Made by a program: the position numbers and the translations under genes. From assembly GCF_900114925.1 (NCBI RefSeq), contig NZ_FOUR01000001.1:496001-560000 (forward strand): a stretch of DNA of 64,000 bases. The letters run 5' to 3'. The DNA comes from Marinobacter pelagius. Its GTDB lineage: Bacteria; Pseudomonadota; Gammaproteobacteria; Pseudomonadales; Oleiphilaceae. The notes beneath the pieces are model-generated. The model was not told the DNA's origin, made no database searches, and saw nothing but the letters and a program-made list of their open reading frames with translations. This document shows, piece by piece, positions 34,472 to 42,653 of the stretch; within the stretch, counting starts at the first letter, position 1, and each line of letters opens with the position of its first letter.

Positions 34472-34783
34472 TTATTCGGTGGTGTTGTACACGTAGGACG
34501 ACACGGTTCCGTCCTGGTTGAATCGCACGACCAGATCAGTGGTTTCCGCATCACCAAAAGCAGACCACTTGTACTTGCCATAGGTCCAGGTGCGTTTGCC
34601 ATCCTCGACGCCGGTGCGCCAGGGTTCACCGAACAGTTCCTGGATATCTGACCGGGTGGTCTCGCCGATGCGGATCTGGTCGACGTTATGGGTCGGGAAA
34701 TCGTGGCCAACGGTGGCACAGCCAACCAGAGTTGCGACCAGGATGGCCATTGCCATGGTTTTGAGTGACTGAAACGCAGTCAT
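34472..34783 (-). CDS. BamE/OmlA-like small lipoprotein
   Basis: 103 residues. Lipoprotein signal peptide with lipobox LVGC (Cys22). The mature domain has the SmpA/OmlA pattern: IRIGETTRSDIQELFGEP, then TWTYGKYKWS and a C-terminal VVRFNQDGTVSSY strand. BamE stabilises the outer-membrane assembly complex, but many short paralogues with this fold have no known role, and this one lacks the canonical YxPDI opening. It converges on the pntAB operon and stands alone. Confidence 0.8.
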   Translation of the reverse strand: MTAFQSLKTMAMAILVATLVGCATVGHDFPTHNVDQIRIGETTRSDIQELFGEPWRTGVEDGKRTWTYGKYKWSAFGDAETTDLVVRFNQDGTVSSYVYNTTE

Positions 34784-34885
34784 TGTGAACTCCCTGTTTA
34801 CTTCTGAATTTCCCTAATCTTAGCTGTTATCTCGAAGGACGCGATTACGTGGCTGAGAGGTTCTGGCTCACTGCCCAGCCGCCAC

Positions 34886-34916
34886 AAAAAAGCCGCAGGC
34901 CTTTCGGCGCTGCGGC
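34886..34916 (-). terminator. Rho-independent terminator of the Old Yellow Enzyme gene
   Basis: Read on the minus strand, GCCGCAG and CTGCGGC (34910-34916 with 34892-34898) form a 7-bp GC stem with an 11-base loop, followed directly by six T residues. It lies 22 bp past the flavin oxidoreductase stop. Confidence 0.85.
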
Positions 34917-34937
34917 ACAGTGGGATCGAAGGGTCGA

Positions 34938-36050
34938 TCAGTAAAGCTTGGCGAGGGACTTCTTGGCGAAGGATTCCACTTCCTCGAGGCGGCCTTCCTT
35001 CACCTTGACCAGCCATTCCGGGTCTTGCAGCAGAGCCCGACCAACGGCGATCAGCTCGAACTCGTGGTTGTTCATGCGCTCAACCAGCTCGTCGATGCCG
35101 GCCTTTTCCACCGCTTCTTTCTTGCTGGCGAAGGTGCCGCTGATGAAGTCTTCGGTGAGGCCGACGCTGCCGACGGACATGGTGGGCTTGCCGGACAGCT
35201 TCTGGGTCCAGCCGGCCAGGTTGAGGTTGGAGCCTTCAAACTCCGGCTCCCAGAACCGACGGGTGGACGCGTGGAAGATGTCCACACCGGCTTCCACCAG
35301 GGGCTTCAGGAAACGCTCAAGCTCTTCGGGACTGTGGACCAGCCTGGCCTCGTAATCCTGCTGCTTCCATTGGGAGAAACGCAGCATGATCGGGAAATCA
35401 GGACCGACACGGTGGCGGACTTCCTCGACGATCTCCACCACAAAGCGCAGGCGGTTTTCCAGGCTGCCGCCGTACTCGTCGTCCCGCTGGTTGGTGCCTT
35501 CCCACAGGAACTGGTCCAGCAGGTAACCATGGGCACCGTGGATCTCGACGCCGTCAAAACCCAGTGCTTTGGCATCCTGGGCGGCATCACCGAAGGCCTG
35601 GATGACTTCCTGAATATCTTCCTTCGTCATGGCCTTGCCGTTGGGCTTGCCCGGCGCGAACAGGCCGGAGGGGCTGTAACCGGGAACGGACGGATCCGGA
35701 TCGGTGCCTTCTTTACGCACAGCGCCTACGTGCCAAAGCTGCGGGAAAATGGCGCCGCCGGCCTCATGCACGGCATCCACCACCTGCTTCCAGCCGGCCA
35801 GGGCTTCCTCGCCATGGAATGCCGGCACATTGGGATAGCCATTCGCCGCCGCATGGTTGACGGTAGTGCCTTCGGTAATGATCAGGCCAACACCGGCCTC
35901 GGCACGGCGGCGGTAATAAGCGACGACATCCTCACCCGGAACACCATTGGGGGAGAAATTGCGGGTCATCGGAGCCATGGCCACGCGGTTGCGCAGCTTG
36001 AGGTTGTGGATTTCAAACGGTTCAAACAAAGGACCCAGGTTCATGCTCAT
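34938..36050 (-). CDS. NADH:flavin oxidoreductase, Old Yellow Enzyme family
   Basis: 370 residues, a complete FMN TIM barrel. Reduces activated C=C bonds of enones, quinone-like or nitro compounds using NAD(P)H. Blocks: LFEPFEIHNLKLRNRVAMAP with the FMN contact, QLWHVGAVR, GFDGVEIHGAHGYLLDQFLW (His pair for substrate carbonyl is the GAHGY region), and RYGG-like EYGGSLENRLRF. ATG 36050 and ATG 36044 are both possible starts. Divergent from an HxlR regulator 90 bp away with a three-copy repeat in the shared promoter. Bacterial OYE genes in this setting are often induced by electrophiles. Confidence 0.92.
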   Translation of the reverse strand: MSMNLGPLFEPFEIHNLKLRNRVAMAPMTRNFSPNGVPGEDVVAYYRRRAEAGVGLIITEGTTVNHAAANGYPNVPAFHGEEALAGWKQVVDAVHEAGGAIFPQLWHVGAVRKEGTDPDPSVPGYSPSGLFAPGKPNGKAMTKEDIQEVIQAFGDAAQDAKALGFDGVEIHGAHGYLLDQFLWEGTNQRDDEYGGSLENRLRFVVEIVEEVRHRVGPDFPIMLRFSQWKQQDYEARLVHSPEELERFLKPLVEAGVDIFHASTRRFWEPEFEGSNLNLAGWTQKLSGKPTMSVGSVGLTEDFISGTFASKKEAVEKAGIDELVERMNNHEFELIAVGRALLQDPEWLVKVKEGRLEEVESFAKKSLAKLY

Positions 36051-36058
36051 GGTAATGT

Positions 36059-36125
36059 GCAACCTCACTAATTTGGTTTCGTAAAGCAACCCTATTCAAT
36101 CTGGTTTTAAGATGCAACCCTATTC
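36059..36125. promoter_or_regulatory. Three tandem 27-28-bp repeats, candidate HxlR operator
   Basis: GCAACC recurs at 36059, 36086 and 36114, that is every 27-28 bp; the last two are identical over 12 bases (GCAACCCTATTC). The spacers also resemble each other (ATTTGGTTTC and ATCTGGTTTT). This lies between the divergent OYE and HxlR genes and covers most of the promoter region. Confidence 0.6.
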
Positions 36126-36140
36126 GGTACACTCCCGTAC

Positions 36141-36611
36141 ATGGCCAGAAAACGTTTTGATGATTCCCAGTGCTCCGTCGCCCGCGCCCTCAATGAAGTG
36201 GGTGACTGGTGGTCGTTGTTGATCGTGCTGCAGGCGATGTACGGCACCCGCCGGTTCGTCGACTTTCAGCAGGAGCTGGGCATCGCCAAGAACATCCTCT
36301 GTGACCGTCTGGCGCGCCTGGTGGATAACGGGGTGCTGCGCAAGGTGGATGTCGGTGAGCATGGTTCCCGCTTCGAATACCGGCTCACCGAAAAGGGCCG
36401 GGATCTGTTCCCGGTGGTGATCGCCCTGCGCCAGTGGGGCGACAAGTGGAATCCGGCGCCTGATCAGGGGCCGCTCGACCTGCGCGACCGCGCCACCGGC
36501 CGGCCGATCCAGGAAGTTCAGGTTCGGGATGCGGACGGCCAGCCCCTGAGCATCCGCGACGTGTCTGTACCGGAAGAGCACCTGCCCTCCAACAAAAAGA
36601 ACTCGGCCTGA
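36141..36611 (+). CDS. HxlR-family winged-helix regulator
   Basis: 156 residues. The HxlR domain spans about residues 8-105: SVARALNEVGDWWSLLIVLQ, then RRFVDFQQELGIAKNILCDR and the wing EYRLTEKGRDLFPVV. A short C-terminal tail of 45 residues is unusual for the family and carries no motif I know. Several HxlR proteins (YodB, HypR, QorR) sense quinones or hypochlorite through an N-terminal cysteine; Cys11 here sits in that place (DDSQCSVARAL), and a second cysteine is in ILCDRL. Together with the divergent OYE gene this suggests an electrophile-responsive switch. Confidence 0.9.
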   Translation: MARKRFDDSQCSVARALNEVGDWWSLLIVLQAMYGTRRFVDFQQELGIAKNILCDRLARLVDNGVLRKVDVGEHGSRFEYRLTEKGRDLFPVVIALRQWGDKWNPAPDQGPLDLRDRATGRPIQEVQVRDADGQPLSIRDVSVPEEHLPSNKKNSA

Positions 36612-36642
36612 CCATACGCAGCACCCGCAGGTGTGCATTTTC

Positions 36643-36706
36643 TTGAGTTGGATCAATCCGCCGCTCAAAGCATCCCCATCCCCTGACGAATCTTGCGCTA
36701 TATCAA
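36643..36706 (+). promoter_or_regulatory. Two FNR/ANR-like boxes upstream of ompW
   Basis: TTGAG-TTGG-ATCAA at 36643-36656 matches the FNR/ANR consensus TTGAT-N4-ATCAA at 9 of 10 fixed positions. A second site, TTGCG-CTAT-ATCAA at 36693-36706, matches at 8 of 10. They are 50 bp apart and 63-126 bp ahead of the ompW start. Oxygen-dependent control of ompW by FNR is known in enterobacteria. Confidence 0.6.
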
Positions 36707-36768
36707 GTTTCACTTCGCCGCTGTCATTAATCTGAAGCCATCGACGATTTGCATAAAGGAGATGGCTT

Positions 36769-37518
36769 ATGTCCCGTTCTTTCAAACTTGGTGTACTGGC
36801 TGCTGCGGTTATGGCTGCGGCACCTGCAGCTCAGGCCTTCGAAGCTGGCGATTTTATTGGTCGTGTCGGTGCAGTTATGGTTGATCCCGACGCCTCCAGC
36901 AGTGACCTCAGAACAGATCTGGCTGCCCTGCCTTCCGTACCGGGCGCCCAGGTGGATGTGGATTCTGATACCCAGCTCGGGCTTCGGTTCAGTTACATGC
37001 TGACTGACCAGATTGCGGTGGGTGTGCTGGGTGCAACCCCCTTCAAACACGACATTGAAGGTGATGGCGCTGCGCTGGGTGGAGCCGGAAAGCTGGGTGA
37101 GACTAAGCACCTGCCCCCGACCATTACACTGCAGTACTTCCCGATGCCGAACAACAGCAAGTTCCAGCCTTACGTTGGTGCCGGCTTCAACTACACCATG
37201 TTCTTCGAAGAAAAAACCACCCAGACACTGACGGATACGGTTGATGCAGTAGCACAGGCCAATCTGGATACCCCTGCTGGAACAGTCGATCGCACAGATC
37301 TGTCTCTCGATGACAGCTTCGGCCTCGCCGCGGAAGTCGGCATGGACTACATGATCACCGAGAACATCGGCCTCAACGCTGCAATCTGGTGGGTCGACAT
37401 TGATACCGACGCCGAGATCGGAGTCTACGCTGCAGACGGCAGCAAGATTACGACCGGCAAGCTCGACGTCGACATCGACCCCTGGGTCTACATGGTAGGC
37501 GTTTCCTACAAATTCTGA
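36769..37518 (+). CDS. ompW: OmpW-family outer-membrane protein
   Basis: 249 residues. Signal peptide MSRSFKLGVLAAAVMAAAPA cut near residue 22-23. The mature protein begins FEAGDFIGRVGAVMVDPDAS and ends in a C-terminal strand VGVSYKF with the terminal Phe needed for outer-membrane assembly. It should form the eight-stranded barrel of OmpW, a channel for small hydrophobic molecules; in Pseudomonas and alkane users, relatives (AlkL) help import hydrocarbons. AAGGAGATGGCTT precedes ATG 36769. Two FNR/ANR-like boxes lie upstream and a strong terminator downstream, so it is a single-gene unit. Confidence 0.93.
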   Translation: MSRSFKLGVLAAAVMAAAPAAQAFEAGDFIGRVGAVMVDPDASSSDLRTDLAALPSVPGAQVDVDSDTQLGLRFSYMLTDQIAVGVLGATPFKHDIEGDGAALGGAGKLGETKHLPPTITLQYFPMPNNSKFQPYVGAGFNYTMFFEEKTTQTLTDTVDAVAQANLDTPAGTVDRTDLSLDDSFGLAAEVGMDYMITENIGLNAAIWWVDIDTDAEIGVYAADGSKITTGKLDVDIDPWVYMVGVSYKF

Positions 37519-37529
37519 TCCCCGTGCCC

Positions 37530-37600
37530 TCCGGCAGCCTCATGGTCTGTGGGCTGCCGGAAGGTGCGTTCTCCTGTGCGGGGCTATGCCCCGCTTTTTT
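37530..37600 (+). terminator. ompW terminator, two successive hairpins
   Basis: First CCGGCAGCC/GGCTGCCGG (37531-37560), 13 bp after the ompW stop, then a compact GCGGGGC-tat-GCCCCGC hairpin (37578-37594) followed by TTTTTT. The second is a textbook rho-independent terminator. Confidence 0.93.
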
Positions 37601-37655
37601 GTGCCCCGAATAAGCTCGTCCCTGAGCCGGTTCTGGATCCAGTAACCTTCAATCC

Positions 37656-39536
37656 CTATTCAACGGCATCGACCGTGAAGTTCGCCGAGGCCAGTACTTC
37701 CGCAGGCGGCGGGTTGATACTGGCAATGGTCTCGAACTCGCGAATCCAGGGATGTTCGCCATGGGCCGCATCGACAAAGGTGGGGCGAATGCTCTGGTAG
37801 TACAGGGTGGATTCCACTCTGAACGGTGGCTTTGCCGTCTCCGGCATCGGCAGCTGGTAGGTAATGGTGTCCTGTCCGGCGTTGTTCAGATTGAAATCGG
37901 CGTCACCGTCCACGCCCTCAGGAAGTATTTCGGGAGGCACAACGCTGGAGTCAAATCCGCTCGGCGGAATGCGATTGTCCTTCAGGGATACAGAGGCATA
38001 TAGCAATACATGGGTAATGGCGTTAGTGGTGGAGCCCATCACGACTTCATAGATGGGAATCTCTTCCGGTGTCGTCACCCGGTTAATGTGCGGTTGGTAA
38101 CAAGCCGAGGAATCAAAGCCTGCCGGCTTCTTGATGGCCATGCACGCATCAGAGGTAAAGGCTGCATCTACCGTTAGCTGGTAGTTCTTGTCCGGGAAAC
38201 CACTGTCAAACACCACCGCCCCTGCACTGTCGGTCACCCGGGTCGCGACCCAGATCCGACGGGAGGGGAAGCTGGTGGGCAGCTTGTGGCCGGTTTTGTT
38301 GGTGATGGTGAGATCGAAAGCCAACTCTGTACCGCTGAAAGCGGCATTGGCGGGCACCAGATCGGCTGATGTTTTCAGGAGCTCCCTCGTCAGTTCCGCA
38401 GTGGCGGCGAACTCTCCTTCCTCATTGATGTTGGCCCGGCCCAGTTCCTCCCGGAACAGTTCCAGGGTCTCCAGCAGCCAGGTATTGCCTCCGACCATAA
38501 CGTGGGGAAAATAGGGGATGCGCTCGGGCCAATTCAGATTTACCGCGCCATTAGCCATGACAGCAATACGGGTTTGGTAATTTTCACTTATCTCCTGCCG
38601 AGCCATATGGCACTGCTGACAGGAAGTGGTGGTGCTGCCATCGGGTCCGAAATCGCTGGCCGCCCACTCGGTGTAGGGAGTCTGCTCCGGGAAAACCTCA
38701 CCATTGGGCTCGTCCGTCACCATGTCGAGCGTCGGGGTAAACAGATCGTGGCAACTGGCACAGTGGCGGGAATCTCCCATGTGCATGCCATATTCTGGTG
38801 TGAAGCCCACCTGGTTCTGCATCGCCTGCCCGCGAGGGTTCTGGTACGGACCATAGATGGTGAAAGCATCCGGGTGGTTCTCATCCACAATCTCATAATC
38901 GCCGGAATGCACATACCCATCGAGCACCGAATCCGTGATCTGGTGGCAGGCGGTACAACTGATACCTTCCCGGGCGCTCGGATCTTCCAGCGCCTGATCG
39001 GCCCGGTAACAACCGTCTTCGAGAAGACAGGACTCATCCTGTACCAGACTGACCCCGGTCTGGTGGGCATGGGTTCGCGCCATGGGGCTGTGACAGGTCA
39101 GGCAGGTGTCCTCGATAAAACCTGCCAGATGGGGAAAGACTTCGGTTTCATGCATCATGACCGCGCGGAAATACGGGTCCGTGAAGGCATTGGCCATCAC
39201 GCTGCTTTTCCAGTCATAGAAGGGGCTGATGTCCTCGCCGTCCGGCGACGGCTGGTTTTCCGAAACCAGGGGATCAGGTGATCGCATGACGGCGGGGTCT
39301 TCCCCCGGCTGGCTTGCGGTGTGGCACTGGCCGCAGTCGGCTGCCGCTATGAAAACCCCCGTCTGCTCCCAGTGTTCGATCTGCGTGGTTAGAGACGGAA
39401 GTACCGGGTCATCGTCACCGGTATCCGTGTCTCCGGAACTTCCCCCACCTCCGTCGCTACAGCCTGCAAGAGCAATAATGAAAACTGCGACAACATGTCG
39501 CACCATTCCCGACAAACCCGCAACGTTTGTATTCAT
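37656..39536 (-). CDS. Five-heme c-type cytochrome lipoprotein
   Basis: 626 residues. Signal peptide with lipobox LAGC (Cys26), followed by a Gly/Ser/Asp-rich linker, so it should be lipid-anchored on the periplasmic or outer face. Five CxxCH heme sites lie in the first half: Cys68-His72, Cys145-His149, Cys194-His198, Cys259-His263 and Cys306-His310. The second half (about 380-620) has no heme sites and looks like beta-rich domains (LAFDLTITNKTGHKLPTSFP). Suited to electron transfer at the cell envelope; no enzyme signature such as the NrfA lysine was recognised. GAGGG precedes ATG 39536. Divergent from the sorted exported protein gene. Confidence 0.87.
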   Translation of the reverse strand: MNTNVAGLSGMVRHVVAVFIIALAGCSDGGGGSSGDTDTGDDDPVLPSLTTQIEHWEQTGVFIAAADCGQCHTASQPGEDPAVMRSPDPLVSENQPSPDGEDISPFYDWKSSVMANAFTDPYFRAVMMHETEVFPHLAGFIEDTCLTCHSPMARTHAHQTGVSLVQDESCLLEDGCYRADQALEDPSAREGISCTACHQITDSVLDGYVHSGDYEIVDENHPDAFTIYGPYQNPRGQAMQNQVGFTPEYGMHMGDSRHCASCHDLFTPTLDMVTDEPNGEVFPEQTPYTEWAASDFGPDGSTTTSCQQCHMARQEISENYQTRIAVMANGAVNLNWPERIPYFPHVMVGGNTWLLETLELFREELGRANINEEGEFAATAELTRELLKTSADLVPANAAFSGTELAFDLTITNKTGHKLPTSFPSRRIWVATRVTDSAGAVVFDSGFPDKNYQLTVDAAFTSDACMAIKKPAGFDSSACYQPHINRVTTPEEIPIYEVVMGSTTNAITHVLLYASVSLKDNRIPPSGFDSSVVPPEILPEGVDGDADFNLNNAGQDTITYQLPMPETAKPPFRVESTLYYQSIRPTFVDAAHGEHPWIREFETIASINPPPAEVLASANFTVDAVE

Positions 39537-39735
39537 GCTGCTATCCCTCTGATTTTGATTCCCTTTAATGTGATACAGCACGGCCTTGCCGACGTTGACC
39601 CTGGTCAGATTTTACTCAGACGACAGAAAATACTAATAGCCCGAAATGACAACCTGAACTACAAGTAAAGTGCAAAAAGCGATCAGGAGCCAGTTGTCCC
39701 TGACCCTTGAAACAATGGATGTGATGAGGTTTTTC

Positions 39736-41985
39736 ATGAAACAGAAGGTTTTGGTAACGGCGGTAGTGGCAGCGATGGCTGCACCGGGCGCAAGTTGGGC
39801 GGCAACCGGGCTCGATTTTGGAGAAAGTGTTGAACTCAGTGCCAACGGTGGCGCGAATAAGACGAAGATTTCGAGGCTGGCTAATGGTCGGCTGTTGGCA
39901 GTGTTTGGCGACTATACTGATCCGGCCAACTATCCCGTCTATGACGTCAAGGGTCAGGAAGAGCGTCCTGCCCGGGATCTGTTTGTACGTACCTGTGAGG
40001 CGACTTCAGATTGCTCCGTAGAGTCTAATTGGTCGGAACTGACTAACATTTCAAACACAGCTGCTGAATCTTCCATGGATACGGATTGGGACGGCAATGG
40101 TACGCGAACCCCATTTTATGGCGATTCCGAAAAACCAAACCTCTACGCCGCCGGCGACCGCATCGTGGTCACCTGGGTCGACAAATTCTGTCCCGGTGGA
40201 GAGCAACGTTCAGTCAGCTACCTGACCCTCGACAATCGGGAAATTCCCTTTGCCTGTACCTATGCCGTAACCGGCCTAAATGGCGAAGAGGGCATCACCT
40301 GGGGTGATCCGGTACAGCTGTCGACCGGTGAACGCGACGCCAAACAGGACGTAAACCGTGGCTTGGGTACCGGCGAGTGGGCGGTTACCTGGCAGGAAGA
40401 TCCTCGCGGCCTGCAACTCGGTGAGGCTGATGGCCCGGGTGATGGTGCTTCCGGGGCCAACGTCAGCTCTGGCACCGACATCTGGTACAGCTACGCGCTC
40501 AAAGAATGGCTCGATCAGGACGATGTGACCGAGGGAAATCAGATCTGGTCAACGCCGGTTCGCATTACTGACAACTTCAACGGCCAGAATGCCTCCGGGA
40601 ACTACAACGCTATTCGTGACATCGATGGCGTGCTACTCGGGCCACTCGAAGACGGTGGATCAGGTTCTGGTGAAGTCGTCATCGAAAGTGGTGTCGCTGG
40701 CGCCTCACGGGCGAACCTGGGGGTCATGAAGGGAACTCTGGATTCGGCGCCACAGGTAATCGTGGCCTATGAGGAAACCAAAGGGTCCGGTGGCCTGGAT
40801 GAGGGTAAATTTGTCCGGTACCACACCTTTAACTGGAACACTCCGCCTAGCTGGACTTCCATTACCGATACCATTCCCGAAGAAACGGCCGGCTGCATCA
40901 TCAGCGATCCGCTTCTGAATGCCCGTCGCGTGCGTTTTGTCATGCAGCGCGAGCCGGGTGCTGAAAGCGGAATGCGCCTGGGCATCTTCTGGAAAGAGGG
41001 CGAATTTACGCAGGGCGGTCCTTCCGACATCATGCTGCGTAAGGGTATCGTGGCCGGCGGCAACGGTTTCTCCCCCGCAGAAATGGTTCCAGCCGTGGAT
41101 GCAGGCAACTGTTTTGAGTCGGATTTCTTGCTGGCTACCCAGCTTGATAACGCTCCGGCTCTGAACATGAGCAGCCGTACCGAGGAAGCAGAAGCCACCA
41201 CGGATGCGGATATTGCCACCTCCACCCTGTCCGACGACACGTACCAGAAGGTCGAGGAGAACGCCATCGCCCACCGCGGTCTGCTTCGTGGCGATGACCT
41301 CTACGTGGGTTACACCTACACACCGGTGCTGGCAGAACTGTTGTACACCAACACCAAGAACTACAACTTCTACATGCGCCATTACGACGGCGTGGCCGGT
41401 ACCTGGTCGGCGCCGGACAACCTGAGCAATATCACCGATACCTCCATCAACGTGCGTGAACCGCGACTGGTGGGCACACCGGGGAATACACCTGCATGTA
41501 GTTCAAACCCGGAGGAATGCCAGGACCAAAGCCGCTTCTACGTAGCCTGGGGCACCCAGACCAACGTCTCCGAATGGAGTCTGGAAGAGCCGAGTGAGCT
41601 GGATCTTTACGCCGCACTCGCCGAAGACAAGGGCGCCACCTATACAGATGTGACCCGATTCGCCGGTGAAGCTGACGATGTGGAAGACTTCGAGTCCCAG
41701 ATCCAGATGACGCCGGCCGGCAACAACCTGTACGTGGTCTGGAACGAGAACCGGGATGGCGGCACCCATGCCATGTTCCGTCAGTCCACAACAGTTGAAG
41801 TTGCGGATGATGGCACTGATGGCGGTACCGATGACGGCGACAGCACCGCTTCATCAAGCAGCAGCGATGGCACTCTCTTCGGCTGCAGCTACAAGCCGGG
41901 CGCACCGTTTGACCCGACCCTGTTCCTGCTGACGGCCCTGGCCATCGGTGGTCTGACTGTCCGCAAGATCAAGGCTCGTGCCTGA
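39736..41985 (+). CDS. Large exported protein with JDVT-CTERM-like C-terminal sorting signal
   Basis: 749 residues. Signal peptide MKQKVLVTAVVAAMAAPGAS, cut near residue 21-22. The long mature part has no domain I can name; it shows repeated Trp/Asp-rich beta-type segments (RIVVTWVDKFCPGGEQRSVS, VVWNENRDGGTH) suggestive of a beta-propeller or beta-rich exported domain. A Ser/Asp/Gly linker precedes the end. The last 34 residues are a tripartite sorting tail: Gly-Cys717, then PGAPFDPT, a hydrophobic helix and basic KIKARA. This resembles JDVT-CTERM tails of choice-of-anchor proteins. The next gene is a CPBP protease, the enzyme class proposed to process them. ATG 39736 has GAGG six bases upstream. 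Confidence 0.75.
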   Translation: MKQKVLVTAVVAAMAAPGASWAATGLDFGESVELSANGGANKTKISRLANGRLLAVFGDYTDPANYPVYDVKGQEERPARDLFVRTCEATSDCSVESNWSELTNISNTAAESSMDTDWDGNGTRTPFYGDSEKPNLYAAGDRIVVTWVDKFCPGGEQRSVSYLTLDNREIPFACTYAVTGLNGEEGITWGDPVQLSTGERDAKQDVNRGLGTGEWAVTWQEDPRGLQLGEADGPGDGASGANVSSGTDIWYSYALKEWLDQDDVTEGNQIWSTPVRITDNFNGQNASGNYNAIRDIDGVLLGPLEDGGSGSGEVVIESGVAGASRANLGVMKGTLDSAPQVIVAYEETKGSGGLDEGKFVRYHTFNWNTPPSWTSITDTIPEETAGCIISDPLLNARRVRFVMQREPGAESGMRLGIFWKEGEFTQGGPSDIMLRKGIVAGGNGFSPAEMVPAVDAGNCFESDFLLATQLDNAPALNMSSRTEEAEATTDADIATSTLSDDTYQKVEENAIAHRGLLRGDDLYVGYTYTPVLAELLYTNTKNYNFYMRHYDGVAGTWSAPDNLSNITDTSINVREPRLVGTPGNTPACSSNPEECQDQSRFYVAWGTQTNVSEWSLEEPSELDLYAALAEDKGATYTDVTRFAGEADDVEDFESQIQMTPAGNNLYVVWNENRDGGTHAMFRQSTTVEVADDGTDGGTDDGDSTASSSSSDGTLFGCSYKPGAPFDPTLFLLTALAIGGLTVRKIKARA

Positions 41986-42010
41986 TAGCTGAGAGTCGCA
42001 ACCCTTTCAA

Positions 42011-42036
42011 CCCCGGCCCTGTGCCGGGGTTTTTTC
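42011..42036 (+). terminator. Rho-independent terminator after the sorted protein gene
   Basis: CCCCGGC (42011-42017) pairs with GCCGGGG (42023-42029), followed by seven T residues, 25 bp after the stop at 41985. It lies before the convergent protease gene end at 42039. Confidence 0.92.
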
Positions 42037-42038
42037 GT

Positions 42039-42524
42039 TCAGGATCCGGAGAACAGCAACCAGCCGGGAATCAGGCAGGCGTTATAGGCAGAATGCAGGA
42101 TCACAGGGCCAAGAAGGGACCCATGGCGGTCGCGGAAATAGCCGAACACCAGGCCGGGGAAAAACACCAGCCAGGCCAGCGGGTCGGCCCGGTAAACCAG
42201 ATGCAGGGTGGTGAAGAGGATGGCCGTCAGCACATTGGCGAGTGACAGCCCCATCAGTGCCCGTTGACCGAACGTGGTGGTGCTGAGATAGCCCTGGAGC
42301 GCTCCCCGGAACAGCAGTTCCTCCAGTACCGGGTACCAGAGCACAAGGGAAAAGGCCTGGAGCAGGGTCAGGCTGACACCGGAAGAGCCGGCAACCGACA
42401 AGCCCGCCACCAAAAGGCTCACACCACACCCGGGCACCAGCGCCAGAATGAACTGTCGGTCCGTGAACAGCCGGGGCGGCGGTACCAGCCCCAGATCTTC
42501 CCTTACATTTGTTTCGGTCGCCAT
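42039..42524 (-). CDS. CPBP-family intramembrane glutamic protease
   Basis: 161 residues, shorter than most CPBP (Abi) proteases. About five hydrophobic segments. The active-site motifs are intact: EELLFRG (Glu68, Glu69, Arg73), His108 in FTTLHL, and HSAYNA (His144, Asn148). CPBP enzymes cut prenylated or sorting-signal proteins within the membrane, and a subgroup is named for processing JDVT-CTERM proteins. Its position directly beside the protein carrying such a tail supports that role here. The ATG at 42524 lacks a good ribosome site. Convergent with its proposed substrate gene, so they are not cotranscribed. Confidence 0.87.
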   Translation of the reverse strand: MATETNVREDLGLVPPPRLFTDRQFILALVPGCGVSLLVAGLSVAGSSGVSLTLLQAFSLVLWYPVLEELLFRGALQGYLSTTTFGQRALMGLSLANVLTAILFTTLHLVYRADPLAWLVFFPGLVFGYFRDRHGSLLGPVILHSAYNACLIPGWLLFSGS

Positions 42525-42608
42525 GGATGGGCACTTGCGCCTTTTGCCGGAGTAACAACTCTGGATACTAGAGCATTACCCCGGCCAAAGTCAGGCACCA
42601 GAAACAAC

Positions 42609-42633
42609 AAAGCGGAGCCAATGGCTCCGCTTT
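42609..42633 (-). terminator. Rho-independent terminator of the RhlE-like helicase gene
   Basis: AAAGCGGAGCC and GGCTCCGCTTT form a perfect 11-bp stem with a three-base loop, followed on the minus strand by GTTGTTTC. It lies 21 bp beyond the helicase stop. Confidence 0.85.
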
Positions 42634-42653
42634 GAAAGGACTTACCGGGCGAC

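Noticed and set aside
39633..39737. Possible 34-residue membrane peptide on the minus strand between the cytochrome and the sorted protein
   Set aside because: It looks like a plausible helix (DNWLLIAFCTLLVVQVVIS), but there is no ribosome site, its start overlaps the divergent gene start, and such short frames arise by chance.
42522..42545. CCATGGATGG sequence at the protease start as an eighth repeat copy
   Set aside because: Only ten bases match, with no paired arms.
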